Translations under genes and position numbers: made by a program
The notes under the pieces: model-generated
What the model saw: only the letters and a program-made list of their open reading frames with translations
The model's database searches: none
What the model was told of the DNA's origin: nothing
Origin: Vibrio sinaloensis DSM 21326
GTDB lineage: Bacteria; Pseudomonadota; Gammaproteobacteria; Enterobacterales; Vibrionaceae
DNA: 64,000 nucleotides
Direction: 5' to 3'
NCBI RefSeq assembly: GCF_000189275.1
Contig: NZ_AEVT01000117.1
Coordinates: 62,001 to 126,000 of the forward strand
Part shown: in pieces, positions 1-8,232 of the stretch
Layout of the letters: each line of letters begins with the position of its first letter
How positions within the stretch are numbered: the first letter of the stretch is position 1

Positions 1-686
1 GAGAAAGCTCCATAGTTAAAGTGATAAGAGAGCTGTTTTGCACCGCGACCAAAATATCCCTGCCCTGCAGCACATGGCCACTTTTTATTTTGCCAGTCAT
101 TTTGGCCACAGCCTGTGGTATAACCTTCTTGGCCTTCAGACCAGCCCATTTCTCTTACATGAACGAGTGCCTGTTGCCACTCTTCCAGTGCTAATGGGTT
201 ATCAGAGATATTGTCTTTGGCGATATGCCCGCCCGTCTCTTGAGCAAAGTGAGCAAACGCTGTCACTATTGAGCGCTTACAAATCGCATCTGAGTCTCGG
301 CCATCAGTATATTCAGCACAAAAAGCGGGGAATTTACCAATCGCGCGTAGAAAGCGCGTATAGGTGTATTCCGGTGCCGCCATATGAGTGAGAAAATCCC
401 ACTCAGAGCGAGGGAAAACGCGTTCAGCGCGTTTAACATTATCGGGGTTTGAGGCAAGGCCGGCGTCTATTGCTTCAACCACGCTGTTTGGCGCCGTTTG
501 CAGTGCTTGCGACCAGATTTGATACATAGGGTCGGCCGTTTTTTGTTGCTCAGCGGCTTGAATGTCGGCACGCGAGACAACATAGCCAGTCGGGTTCTGC
601 GGATCAGGCTGAATATTGGGCGAAGCCCAAGCGCCAGAAGTCGCACTCAATATACTGGTGGCGACGATAAAATGTAGGGGGTTCAT
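1..686 (-). CDS. GH19 family chitinase, 5' part (cut by window edge)
   Basis: About 228 N-terminal residues are visible; the frame is open to base 1. Residues 1-21 form a Sec signal peptide ending in GAWA, so the enzyme is probably secreted. The region from about residue 85 onward reads as a glycoside hydrolase family 19 catalytic domain: AFAHFAQETGGH (about 143-154) carries the expected catalytic acid Glu, VREMG (about 177-181) probably the second Glu, and GYFGRGAKQLSYHFNYG (about 210-226) is the classic substrate-cleft motif. Cysteines around GCGQ and WPCA fit the conserved disulfides. The likely role is hydrolysis of chitin outside the cytoplasm, common in vibrios. The start ATG is preceded by AAGGAG, which lies inside a hairpin. 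Whether a chitin-binding module follows cannot be seen. Confidence 0.87.
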   Translation of the reverse strand, partial: MNPLHFIVATSILSATSGAWASPNIQPDPQNPTGYVVSRADIQAAEQQKTADPMYQIWSQALQTAPNSVVEAIDAGLASNPDNVKRAERVFPRSEWDFLTHMAAPEYTYTRFLRAIGKFPAFCAEYTDGRDSDAICKRSIVTAFAHFAQETGGHIAKDNISDNPLALEEWQQALVHVREMGWSEGQEGYTTGCGQNDWQNKKWPCAAGQGYFGRGAKQLSYHFNYGAF

Positions 687-690
687 TGTT

Positions 691-718
691 ATACAACTCC
701 TTGTGTTGGAAGTTGTAT
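691..718 (-). promoter_or_regulatory. Leader hairpin covering the chitinase ribosome-binding site
   Basis: Perfect 8-base arms ATACAACT and AGTTGTAT, extended by CC/GG with one bulged base, enclose a short loop. On the minus strand the Shine-Dalgarno AAGGAG lies in the loop-proximal 3' arm, and the ATG follows 4 bases after the hairpin. This geometry could limit translation until the hairpin opens. That effect is inference. Confidence 0.5.
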
Positions 719-831
719 GAGGATAGATGAGGAAAAAAAGGACTCACCTAATGGCGCGTCAAGTTGCGAGCCACTCTAGTTAGCAACGTAATAAGGGTAT
801 AGAAGACGTTTAAAAAGCGATAAGTGAGTTC

Positions 832-856
832 AAAAAAACCAGCCCGAAGGCTGGTT
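832..856 (-). terminator. Intrinsic terminator of guaA
   Basis: Arms AACCAGCC and GGCTGGTT around a CGAA loop. On the minus strand the hairpin is followed by a run of seven T. It lies 36 bases beyond the guaA stop. Confidence 0.85.
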
Positions 857-891
857 TCATTTGTGCTTTAAATTAAGACCTTACTAGGATG

Positions 892-2445
892 TTATTCCCA
901 CTCGATGGTTGCAGGCGGTTTACCAGAAATGTCGTAAACCACACGAGAAATACCATCAACTTCATTGATAATACGGTTAGAAACCTTACCTAAGAAGTCA
1001 TACGGTAGGTGAGCCCAGTGCGCAGTCATAAAGTCAATTGTTTCAACAGCACGCAGAGATACAACCCAATCGTACTTACGGCCATCCCCCATAACACCGA
1101 CAGAGCGAACTGGCAGGAATACCGTGAACGCTTGCGATACCTTGTGGTATAGGTCAGCGGCATGCAGCTCTTCAATAAAGATAGCATCAGCGCGACGTAG
1201 CAAGTCACAGTACTCTTTCTTGATCTCGCCAAGAACGCGAACACCTAGACCAGGACCTGGGAATGGGTGGCGGTAAAGCATGTTGTAAGGAAGGCCTAGC
1301 TCTAGACCAATCTTACGTACTTCATCTTTGAACAGCTCACGTAGAGGCTCAACAAGCCCCATTTCCATATCATCTGGCAGACCACCCACGTTGTGGTGAG
1401 ATTTGATCACATGCGCTTTACCCGTCTTAGAAGCCGCTGATTCGATAACGTCTGGGTAGATAGTACCCTGAGCTAACCATTTCGCGTTTGCACGCTTCTT
1501 AGACTCTTCATCAAATACGTCTACGAATACGTGACCGATAGTCTTGCGCTTCTCTTCTGGGTCAGACTTACCTTCCAGTGCTTTAAGGAAACGCTCTTCT
1601 GCGTCAACTTTGATGATGTTCAGACCAAACTGATCACCGAACATATCCATAACTTGCTGACCTTCGTTTAGACGAAGCAGACCGTTATCGACAAATACAC
1701 ACGTTAGCTTGTCGCCAATTGCACGGTGAACCAGCATTGCAACGACGGATGAGTCAACACCACCGGATAGACCTAGGATAACTTCATCGTCACCGACTTG
1801 CTCTTTAATGCGTGCAACTGCATCTTCGATGATAGATTCAGACGTCCACAGACGCTCACAGCCACATACGCCAAGAACAAAGTTCTCGAGCATTTGTAGG
1901 CCATTCTTAGTGTGTGTCACTTCTGGGTGGAACTGAACACCGAAGTATTTTTTCTCTTCGTTCGCCATCGCAGCGTAAGGACATGTGTCTGTCTCGCCCA
2001 CTTTAACGAAGCCTTCAGGGATCTCGACAACTTTGTCGCCGTGGCTCATCCACACATCTTGAGATGCTTCGAGATCTTTGAAGATGGATGACTCGCCAGA
2101 AACTTGCACTGCAGCGTAACCAAACTCACGCTCATCAGACGTCGAAACTTTACCGCCTAGCTGCTCTGCCATGGTCTGCATGCCGTAACATACACCAAGG
2201 ACAGGAACACCCGAGTCAAATACATATTGAGGAGCGCGAGGAGAGTTATCTTCGGTTACGCTCTCTGGGCCACCAGATAGGATGATGCCATCTGGATTGA
2301 ATTCACGAATATCCGCTTCTTCAACATCCCAGCTCCAAAGTTCACAGTAAACGCCGATTTCACGTACGCGGCGCGCGACAAGTTGAGTGTACTGAGAACC
2401 GAAGTCCAAGATCAGAATACGTTGGTCATGGATATTTTTAGTCAT
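892..2445 (-). CDS. guaA: GMP synthase (glutamine-hydrolysing)
   Basis: This enzyme converts XMP to GMP using glutamine and ATP, the last step of guanine nucleotide synthesis in the cytoplasm. The 517 residues start with the class I glutamine amidotransferase domain: GGPESV, the nucleophile-bearing GVCYGMQ near residue 86, and the HPEV motif near 180. An ATP-pyrophosphatase domain follows with the P-loop GLSGGVDSSV near 225-234. The C-terminal dimerisation domain ends in PPATIEWE, as in enterobacterial GuaA. It lies downstream of guaB in the same direction, but the 210-base gap holds a PurR-like operator, so it may have its own promoter as well as read-through from guaB. Confidence 0.97.
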   Translation of the reverse strand: MTKNIHDQRILILDFGSQYTQLVARRVREIGVYCELWSWDVEEADIREFNPDGIILSGGPESVTEDNSPRAPQYVFDSGVPVLGVCYGMQTMAEQLGGKVSTSDEREFGYAAVQVSGESSIFKDLEASQDVWMSHGDKVVEIPEGFVKVGETDTCPYAAMANEEKKYFGVQFHPEVTHTKNGLQMLENFVLGVCGCERLWTSESIIEDAVARIKEQVGDDEVILGLSGGVDSSVVAMLVHRAIGDKLTCVFVDNGLLRLNEGQQVMDMFGDQFGLNIIKVDAEERFLKALEGKSDPEEKRKTIGHVFVDVFDEESKKRANAKWLAQGTIYPDVIESAASKTGKAHVIKSHHNVGGLPDDMEMGLVEPLRELFKDEVRKIGLELGLPYNMLYRHPFPGPGLGVRVLGEIKKEYCDLLRRADAIFIEELHAADLYHKVSQAFTVFLPVRSVGVMGDGRKYDWVVSLRAVETIDFMTAHWAHLPYDFLGKVSNRIINEVDGISRVVYDISGKPPATIEWE

Positions 2446-2519
2446 TTTGAGCAGTCTTATAAGCTAAGTGATTAAAACAGAGGCGAGTTTACTCACCTCA
2501 TATTAATGCTTCAAGGAAA

Positions 2520-2535
2520 AAGCAAACGTTTCCGT
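2520..2535 (-). promoter_or_regulatory. PurR-type operator upstream of guaA
   Basis: AAGCAAACGTTTCCGT matches the gammaproteobacterial PurR palindrome ACGCAAACGTTTTCGT at 14 of 16 positions, with the central CAAACGTTT intact. It sits 75 bases before the guaA start, between guaB and guaA. Seen in sequence; binding is inferred. Confidence 0.72.
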
Positions 2536-2655
2536 TAAGTGTATAGGTTATATTTTTGCGACGGTATTTCGTTTGAGAGCCAAGAGAAAGCGCGCAGTTT
2601 ATAAGTATAAATGAGCACTTTCGATGCAGCTATCGAACGGAATAACCAGCAAAAA

Positions 2656-4119
2656 TTAACCTAGACGGTAGTTTGGTGCTTCCTTGGTAATTTGAACGTC
2701 ATGTACATGAGACTCTTTCATGCCAGCGCCCGAGATACGTACAAATTCAGCTTTAGTACGCATTGCTTCAACGGTTGCACTGCCAGTAAGACCCATGCTT
2801 GAACGTAGACCACCCATCTGTTGGTGAACGATCTCTTTTAGGCGACCTTTGTATGCGATACGGCCTTCAATACCTTCTGGTACTAGCTTGTCTGCTGCGT
2901 TATCTGACTGGAAGTAACGGTCAGAAGAGCCTTGAGACATCGCGCCAAGAGAACCCATACCACGGTAAGCTTTGTAAGAACGACCGTTATATAGAATCAC
3001 TTCACCCGGTGCTTCTTCAGTACCCGCGAACATTGAACCCACCATCACACATGACGCGCCAGCAACGATAGCTTTACAGATATCACCTGAGAAACGGATA
3101 CCGCCATCTGCAATCACTGGGATGCCGTATTCATTAGCAACTTCCGCCGCGTCAGCGATAGCAGTAACTTGAGGAACACCAACACCAGTAACGATACGAG
3201 TTGTACAAATTGAGCCAGGGCCGATACCTACTTTAACAGCGCTAACACCTGCTTCGATAAGCGCTTTAGCACCGGCGCCAGTCGCTACGTTACCACCAAT
3301 GATGTCTAGATCTGGGTAAGCCGCGCGAGTTTCGCGAATGCGGTTTAGGACACCCTCAGAGTGACCGTGTGAAGAGTCGATAAGCAATACGTCAACGCCA
3401 GCTTCAACAAGCGCTTTAACACGCTCTTCGTTACCTGCTCCCGCGCCAACGGCTGCACCTACACGTAGGCGACCTTGCTCGTCTTTACATGCGTTTGGTT
3501 TACGCTCTGCTTTGTGGAAGTCTTTTGCTGTGATCATACCGGTTAGTTGGAACTCATCGTTCACAACCAGTACTTTTTCAACACGCGCTTCGTGCATTTT
3601 CTCTTGAACTTCTTCGCGAGTTGCACCTTCTTTCACTGCTGCTAGACGCTCTTTAGGCGTCATCACTGCTTCAACTTTTTTAGAAAGATCCGTTACGAAG
3701 CGAACGTCACGACCAGTAATAATACCAACTAACTCGTTGTTAGCCGTTACCACTGGGAAGCCCGCAAAACCATGCTTTTCAGTTAAAGCAACCACGTCTG
3801 CGATTGTTGCATCAGGGTTTACTGTTACTGGATGAGAAACCACACCTGCTTCATAAATTTTAACCTGATGAACCATCTGAGCTTGCTGCTCAATCGACAT
3901 ATTCTTGTGGATAAAGCCAATGCCACCCTCTTGCGCGAGTGCGATAGCAAGGCGCGCTTCAGTTACGGTGTCCATAGACGCCGAAATCATAGGGATGTTT
4001 AGGGTGATGTTCTTTGTTAGCTGAGTGCGAAGATCAGCTGTGTTTGGGAGAACGGTGGAGTGTGCTGGCACAAGGAGTACGTCGTCGAATGTCAGCGCTT
4101 CTTTGGCAATTCTTAGCAT
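2656..4119 (-). CDS. guaB: IMP dehydrogenase
   Basis: Oxidises IMP to XMP with NAD+, the committed step to guanine nucleotides, just ahead of GuaA. The 487-residue protein starts MLRIAKEALTFDDVLL. The frame is open 19 codons further upstream, but that extension is unlike the family and the ATG at 4119 matches the usual N-terminus. Two CBS domains lie at about residues 93-205 (for example GRDVRFVTD and GMITAKDF). The catalytic loop GIGPGSICTTR with its active cysteine is near residue 305, and GSMFAGTEEAPGE helps bind the nucleotide phosphate. Length equals the bacterial norm. A good sigma-70-like promoter lies about 115 bases upstream. Confidence 0.97.
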   Translation of the reverse strand: MLRIAKEALTFDDVLLVPAHSTVLPNTADLRTQLTKNITLNIPMISASMDTVTEARLAIALAQEGGIGFIHKNMSIEQQAQMVHQVKIYEAGVVSHPVTVNPDATIADVVALTEKHGFAGFPVVTANNELVGIITGRDVRFVTDLSKKVEAVMTPKERLAAVKEGATREEVQEKMHEARVEKVLVVNDEFQLTGMITAKDFHKAERKPNACKDEQGRLRVGAAVGAGAGNEERVKALVEAGVDVLLIDSSHGHSEGVLNRIRETRAAYPDLDIIGGNVATGAGAKALIEAGVSAVKVGIGPGSICTTRIVTGVGVPQVTAIADAAEVANEYGIPVIADGGIRFSGDICKAIVAGASCVMVGSMFAGTEEAPGEVILYNGRSYKAYRGMGSLGAMSQGSSDRYFQSDNAADKLVPEGIEGRIAYKGRLKEIVHQQMGGLRSSMGLTGSATVEAMRTKAEFVRISGAGMKESHVHDVQITKEAPNYRLG

Positions 4120-4233
4120 TTGCAATATCTCACAATTAGAGGAGTAAAAAGAAAATCCAATCTCATCGTTTCGCATAATGAGGGTAGTAAGTAAGGATTA
4201 CTGAACTACATTTGGATTAGATATTGCGGACGG

Positions 4234-4262
4234 ATTATACGGCCTACACAATCGCTTGACCA
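4234..4262 (-). promoter_or_regulatory. Probable guaB promoter
   Basis: On the minus strand TGGTCA, a 17-base spacer and a perfect TATAAT are found about 115 bases before the guaB ATG. It is divergent from the xseA promoter candidate. Confidence 0.55.
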
Positions 4263-4282
4263 CAAATTTTTTAATTTTTTTC

Positions 4283-4310
4283 TTGCATTTACCCCCTTGC
4301 TATGTATTAT
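4283..4310 (+). promoter_or_regulatory. Possible xseA promoter
   Basis: TTGCAT and TATTAT are separated by 16 bases, about 40 bases before the xseA GTG. A consensus match only. Confidence 0.4.
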
Positions 4311-4350
4311 ATTGCCGCTAATTTCCATACCCACGCCTACGAGATTAGCT

Positions 4351-5682
4351 GTGTCTTCTCTGACCAATCAAAATATCTTCACTGTTTCTCGTCTTAATGC
4401 TGAAGTGCGCCTGTTACTAGAAAATGAAATGGGTATCGTTTGGTTAGTCGGTGAGATTTCTAACTTCTCCGCGCCTGTCTCAGGCCATTGGTATCTGACA
4501 CTCAAAGATTCCCGCGCCCAAGTGAAATGTGCCATGTTCCGTGGTAACAATCGACGCGTCTCTTTTAAGCCGCAAAACGGCAATCAAGTATTGGTTAAAG
4601 CCCGCCTGTCACTTTACGAACCTCGTGGCGACTATCAGTTAATCATCGAAAGCATGCAGCCTGAAGGCGACGGTCGACTGCAGCAGCAGTTTGACGAGCT
4701 TAAGATGAAACTGGCTGGAGAAGGCTTGTTTGCTCAAACCAACAAACGACCGTTACCCGAGCACCCAAAACGTGTTGGGGTGATCACCTCCAAAACAGGC
4801 GCGGCTTTGTTAGATATTCTTGATGTCCTTAAACGCCGTGACCCATCACTTCCTGTGGTGATCTATCCGACCATGGTTCAAGGAGAAGAAGCGGCAATTC
4901 AAATCGCACAAGCCATTGGTTGTGCAAACAGCCGTAATGAATGTGACGTACTGATTGTTGGACGAGGCGGTGGTTCTTTAGAAGATCTTTGGTGTTTCAA
5001 CAACGAAATCTTAGCCCGTACGATTGCATCGAGCCAAATTCCGATTATCAGCGCAGTGGGTCATGAGATCGATGTGACCATCGCAGATTTTGTTGCCGAT
5101 ATGCGTGCGCCAACTCCTTCGGCGGCCGCAGAATTAGTCAGCCGAGATAATAGCCATAAAGCCCAAACGTTTCAGGCTCGTCAGCATAAACTACTCAGTG
5201 CAATACGTTATTACTTAGCAGAGCAGAAACAACACGCTTCACAGCTCATGCACCGCTTAGAACGTCAGCACCCTAGTTACCAATTGCAACGTCAATCGCA
5301 GCAGCTCGATGAGCTTGACATGCGCTTGCAACGGGCAATGAAACAGCTCATTACGACTCGCCAGCAATCTGTCGAACGCAAACACCATCGTTTGCAACTG
5401 GCCTCTCCTGTAACGCGCTTAGCCGAACAAAGATCTAAGCTCGACCGCGCAGAGCAAAAGCTAATGGACGCCATGGACCGTAAGCTGCTAACCGCTCGCC
5501 ATCAATTGGCCATTGCCGCCGAAAAGCTGGATACCGTCAGTCCACTCGCAACACTGAAACGTGGCTATTCAATTACACAAACTGAACAAGGCCAAGTAGT
5601 AACACAAGCGACAGACGTAAAAACGGGCGACACCTTGGTCACCCGTTTAGCTGATGGAGAGCTACGCTCAACCGTTAACTGA
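4351..5682 (+). CDS. xseA: Exodeoxyribonuclease VII large subunit
   Basis: Catalytic subunit of exonuclease VII, which degrades single-stranded DNA and pairs with small XseB subunits (not in this window). An N-terminal OB fold (VGEISNFS, HWYLTLKD) is followed by the nuclease core with GRGGGSLEDLW (about 206-216) and the block from SAVGHEIDVTIADF to APTPSAAAEL (about 230-265). A long Gln-rich helical region for XseB binding follows, then a small C-terminal domain ending DGELRSTVN. The chosen start is GTG (SSLTNQNIF), giving 443 residues, the family length. An in-frame ATG 54 bases upstream would add an atypical leader that overlaps the promoter. The end overlaps yfgJ by 8 bases, tail to tail. 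Confidence 0.94.
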   Translation: MSSLTNQNIFTVSRLNAEVRLLLENEMGIVWLVGEISNFSAPVSGHWYLTLKDSRAQVKCAMFRGNNRRVSFKPQNGNQVLVKARLSLYEPRGDYQLIIESMQPEGDGRLQQQFDELKMKLAGEGLFAQTNKRPLPEHPKRVGVITSKTGAALLDILDVLKRRDPSLPVVIYPTMVQGEEAAIQIAQAIGCANSRNECDVLIVGRGGGSLEDLWCFNNEILARTIASSQIPIISAVGHEIDVTIADFVADMRAPTPSAAAELVSRDNSHKAQTFQARQHKLLSAIRYYLAEQKQHASQLMHRLERQHPSYQLQRQSQQLDELDMRLQRAMKQLITTRQQSVERKHHRLQLASPVTRLAEQRSKLDRAEQKLMDAMDRKLLTARHQLAIAAEKLDTVSPLATLKRGYSITQTEQGQVVTQATDVKTGDTLVTRLADGELRSTVN

Positions 5683-5899
5683 CTTGCTGAAATTCAAATC
5701 TAACACGAGACTTGGATTTGAGTTCATTGCAACTATTGCAAAAGTAGTTAGCGGCACCGCAAGCTTGCAGCTTTTCCAACTGAGCTTGGCAATCAGGGCA
5801 AAAACCCACTTTGTTAAAACGCTCATCACAATCGCTGCAGTGATAATGTCCTTGCCAATCCAGCTCTTTCTCACATTTGGGGCAGTTATTACTGTTCAT
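5675..5899 (-). CDS. yfgJ: Zinc-ribbon protein YfgJ
   Basis: A 74-residue protein made almost entirely of paired CxxC knuckles: CPKC (6-9), CSDC (21-24), CPDC (34-37) and CNSC (54-57). The linking text QLEKLQACGAANYFC and the end SRVRFEF match the E. coli YfgJ pattern. The CxxC pairs predict zinc binding; the cellular role is unknown. E. coli yfgJ sits in the same xseA-der neighbourhood, which supports the name. The stop codon lies inside the xseA 3' end, so the two transcripts converge and overlap. Confidence 0.85.
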   Translation of the reverse strand: MNSNNCPKCEKELDWQGHYHCSDCDERFNKVGFCPDCQAQLEKLQACGAANYFCNSCNELKSKSRVRFEFQQVS

Positions 5900-5968
5900 A
5901 CCTTTCCTGCAATCTAAACCACTTTTTGATTATCATAGCAATTCAGCTCAGGGTTACTATGATCTCCG

Positions 5969-6964
5969 TCATCGGCGATTTGCGTGTTTTACCTGATACA
6001 TTTGATGATCGGCAAGTTGAATCAACCGTTGCAATGAACACAACTCACTCAGTTTTCTCACACTACTACCAATACTGACTCGGATATTCAGTCCTTCAAC
6101 AGGGGCAAGTAAAGCAAGCGCCTGCTCGACTTGCGATTTCAGTTGCTCAAGTTGGATTTCATCCTCAGAAAACGCAAAGGCTACAAACTCGTCACCACCA
6201 TAACGGCCACAGAGCCCTGGTTGATGAAATACCTGTTTAAACGCATGCCCAACGGAAGCCAACACCTTATCTCCGACTTCGTGACCATAGCGATCATTGA
6301 TCTGCTTGAATTTATCGATATCGGCAAAGAAGCAGGCGATGTAGGTGTGGTCTGCATTAAGAGCATCACTGGCTCGGTGCAACAGTGCTCGACGATTGAG
6401 GCATCCAGTCAACGAATCGAAGCTGGCGTAGTAATGAAGCTGATGTTCTAGTTGGTACTTTTCCCATGCGACAGCATAGAGAGCGGCGAGCATTTCTAAT
6501 ACTTCTAACTCATTAGGTGTAGGCGAAGAAGGCTCTGAACTGTAGATAGCAAAGGTGCCCATTACGCTGTCTTTGCTAGATAAAATAGGAACGGACCAGC
6601 AGGCATGTAAGTTAGATTGCTGAGTAAGCTCCGTAAATGGCGCCCAATTCGGATGCGTGTTGATGTCTTCGACAACGACCGATTTTTTAAGGTACGCCGC
6701 CGCTCCACAGCTACCGACTTCGGGGCCAATATGCACACCTTCGATGGCTTGGTTATAGAAATCAGGCAAATTTGGCGCATATTCTAGATACAGCTGCTGC
6801 TTGTTACTACCTAATCGCAGGATCGACGCTCTTCGTTGACCAAACCACGTTTCCGACAACGACACGACACGCTTGTTGAGCTCTGCTTGACCCATTCCGA
6901 GCGCGAGCTTGCCAAGCAGCTTGTTTACTTCTCTATGCGCTTGAAGAAGAGATCCATGGCACAT
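5969..6964 (-). CDS. GAF-GGDEF diguanylate cyclase
   Basis: Predicted to make cyclic di-GMP from two GTP in response to a signal bound by a GAF domain. The GAF domain covers about residues 20-165 (IGPEVGSCGAAAYL, WSVPILSSKDSVMGTFAIY). The GGDEF domain spans about 180-330, with DSLTGCLNRRAL, DIDKFKQINDRYGHEVGD and an intact RYGGDEF at about 252-258. The RxxD inhibitory site normally found five residues before GGDEF is absent (HQPG instead), so product inhibition through that site is not expected. No membrane segment or signal peptide is visible, so it is probably cytoplasmic. It appears to be transcribed alone, with a TATAAT at 6980-6985 just upstream. Confidence 0.9.
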   Translation of the reverse strand: MCHGSLLQAHREVNKLLGKLALGMGQAELNKRVVSLSETWFGQRRASILRLGSNKQQLYLEYAPNLPDFYNQAIEGVHIGPEVGSCGAAAYLKKSVVVEDINTHPNWAPFTELTQQSNLHACWSVPILSSKDSVMGTFAIYSSEPSSPTPNELEVLEMLAALYAVAWEKYQLEHQLHYYASFDSLTGCLNRRALLHRASDALNADHTYIACFFADIDKFKQINDRYGHEVGDKVLASVGHAFKQVFHQPGLCGRYGGDEFVAFAFSEDEIQLEQLKSQVEQALALLAPVEGLNIRVSIGSSVRKLSELCSLQRLIQLADHQMYQVKHANRR

Positions 6965-7273
6965 AAGGCTAACTCTATTATTATATTATTCTCACATATT
7001 GTAACATTTACGCTACGCAATACGTCGACGATCAGCACAGTTGCGAATTTATTCTGCTACTTTGGAGTGAATCACATATTAAGATCTCTACAAGATCATC
7101 GGCAAAAGCCAATGTGATCAGCGATCACCCCCAAAAAGAACATTTATATAACCACATACCGAAAGCATAAGTTACATATGCTGCATTTGGATTTTAAAAA
7201 GCAAAAAACTCCAATTAATACAAAAATAAAATTATTTACAGAATTAAATAAAACGATCCATCTGAAGCAATAT
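6965..7273. other. AT-rich intergenic region, no gene seen
   Basis: About 310 bases between the cyclase start and the AlaX-like stop. It holds a minus-strand TATAAT at 6980-6985 that could serve the cyclase, and an imperfectly spaced palindrome GTGATC-AGC-GATCAC at 7114-7128. The part beyond 7140 is very AT-rich with A-tracts. No convincing terminator for the AlaX-like gene was found. Confidence 0.5.
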
Positions 7274-8134
7274 TTACTTTACATGACTGCGCATTTCAAT
7301 GTTTTGCTCATCAACCTGTCTTAAAGACGTTGATATTATTGAAAATTCTTTCAAAGAAGACACATGAGTCCCGCCGCAGGGTATCTTTGCTATCTCCCCT
7401 TCATTCAGATCACATAACCAATATCTCGAGTCTGTTAATCGCTCACCAGAACATTCCACTACAATATCAGAGCCCAGAGATAACCAAGCGGCAATCTGCT
7501 GATTAACCTGCTCTTCAATCACACTCAAATCTTGCACAACATCCGCGCTGTTAAGACCTCTCTTGCGCAATGTCTTGCCCAATCGATAGGTGTCGACACA
7601 TTGGTCTTCACTTACAAAACTGCTTTCTTGTGCATAACTGTTAAAGTCATAGTTTCCATGCGGATCTTTTCTATCTGCGTCCTTACGCCAGTAGCCCCCT
7701 TCGACCAAAACTTTATTGAGTGCCAGATACGCAATGTGTCCGGCACTATGGCCGCGGCTCAAACTCAGTTGATAAGCTTTATCAACCTCTAGCGTTACAA
7801 CATCGTTTTCATTAATCTCAGTAACATTGCCGGCGAGACAATGCACGACAACAAACACCCAGCCAGGTTCATCTCGTTTTACAGGGATTGCTTTACCAAC
7901 AAATAATTCGCCGCTTTCGAGCTCAACAGCGCCTATCTGACAATCTAAAACCGAGTGCCCATTGAGCGTACCACGGTCTGCAGGATGATCAGGCCAGATA
8001 TGGCTAACAGGATGGAAAGGCGTTCTTTCAGTCACAACCAGCAGAAACTCTTCATCTTGCTTGGTCATTTGAACATTTGATTGCAGTTGCCAAGTGTTGT
8101 GGCAAAACTGAGTAATAGTCGCAGTGACGCGCAT
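7274..8134 (-). CDS. AlaX-like alanyl-tRNA editing domain protein
   Basis: A free-standing relative of the alanyl/threonyl-tRNA synthetase editing domain, predicted to hydrolyse mischarged tRNA (typically Ser- or Gly-tRNA-Ala). The metal-binding HxxxH is in SRGHSAGHIAYLALNK (about 126-141), and the second half of the site is IPCGGTHVSS (about 248-257) with the expected Cys and His. An N-terminal beta-barrel resembling the synthetase linker contains HPADRGTLNG. The 286 residues fit AlaX proteins with an N-terminal barrel. The ATG follows GAGG at good spacing. Specificity cannot be told from motifs. It has its own transcription context, separated from der by a strong terminator. Confidence 0.75.
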   Translation of the reverse strand: MRVTATITQFCHNTWQLQSNVQMTKQDEEFLLVVTERTPFHPVSHIWPDHPADRGTLNGHSVLDCQIGAVELESGELFVGKAIPVKRDEPGWVFVVVHCLAGNVTEINENDVVTLEVDKAYQLSLSRGHSAGHIAYLALNKVLVEGGYWRKDADRKDPHGNYDFNSYAQESSFVSEDQCVDTYRLGKTLRKRGLNSADVVQDLSVIEEQVNQQIAAWLSLGSDIVVECSGERLTDSRYWLCDLNEGEIAKIPCGGTHVSSLKEFSIISTSLRQVDEQNIEMRSHVK

Positions 8135-8156
8135 TTTTAAGACCTCAATAATGCGA

Positions 8157-8188
8157 AAAAGCGCCGGTAGTCGATCTACGGCGCTTTT
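8157..8188 (-). terminator. Intrinsic terminator of der
   Basis: Arms of about 13 bases (AAAAGCGCC...GTAG and CTAC...GGCGCTTTT, one bulged G) around TCGAT. A T-run follows on the minus strand. The hairpin is symmetric enough to act in both directions. Confidence 0.85.
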
Positions 8189-8232
8189 ATTTATTCATTC
8201 ATCGCTTTATCTAACCCGTTAGACAAGCTTAA

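Noticed and set aside
38..391. Open frame of 117 codons on the plus strand
   Set aside because: It lies opposite the GH19 chitinase, whose minus-strand motifs are clear.
4120..4176. N-terminal extension of guaB
   Set aside because: The extra 19 residues are unlike any IMP dehydrogenase, and the ATG at 4119 gives the family start.
7114..7128. CRP-like palindrome GTGATC-AGC-GATCAC
   Set aside because: The TGTGA and TCACA halves are not at six-base spacing and the outer bases do not fit.
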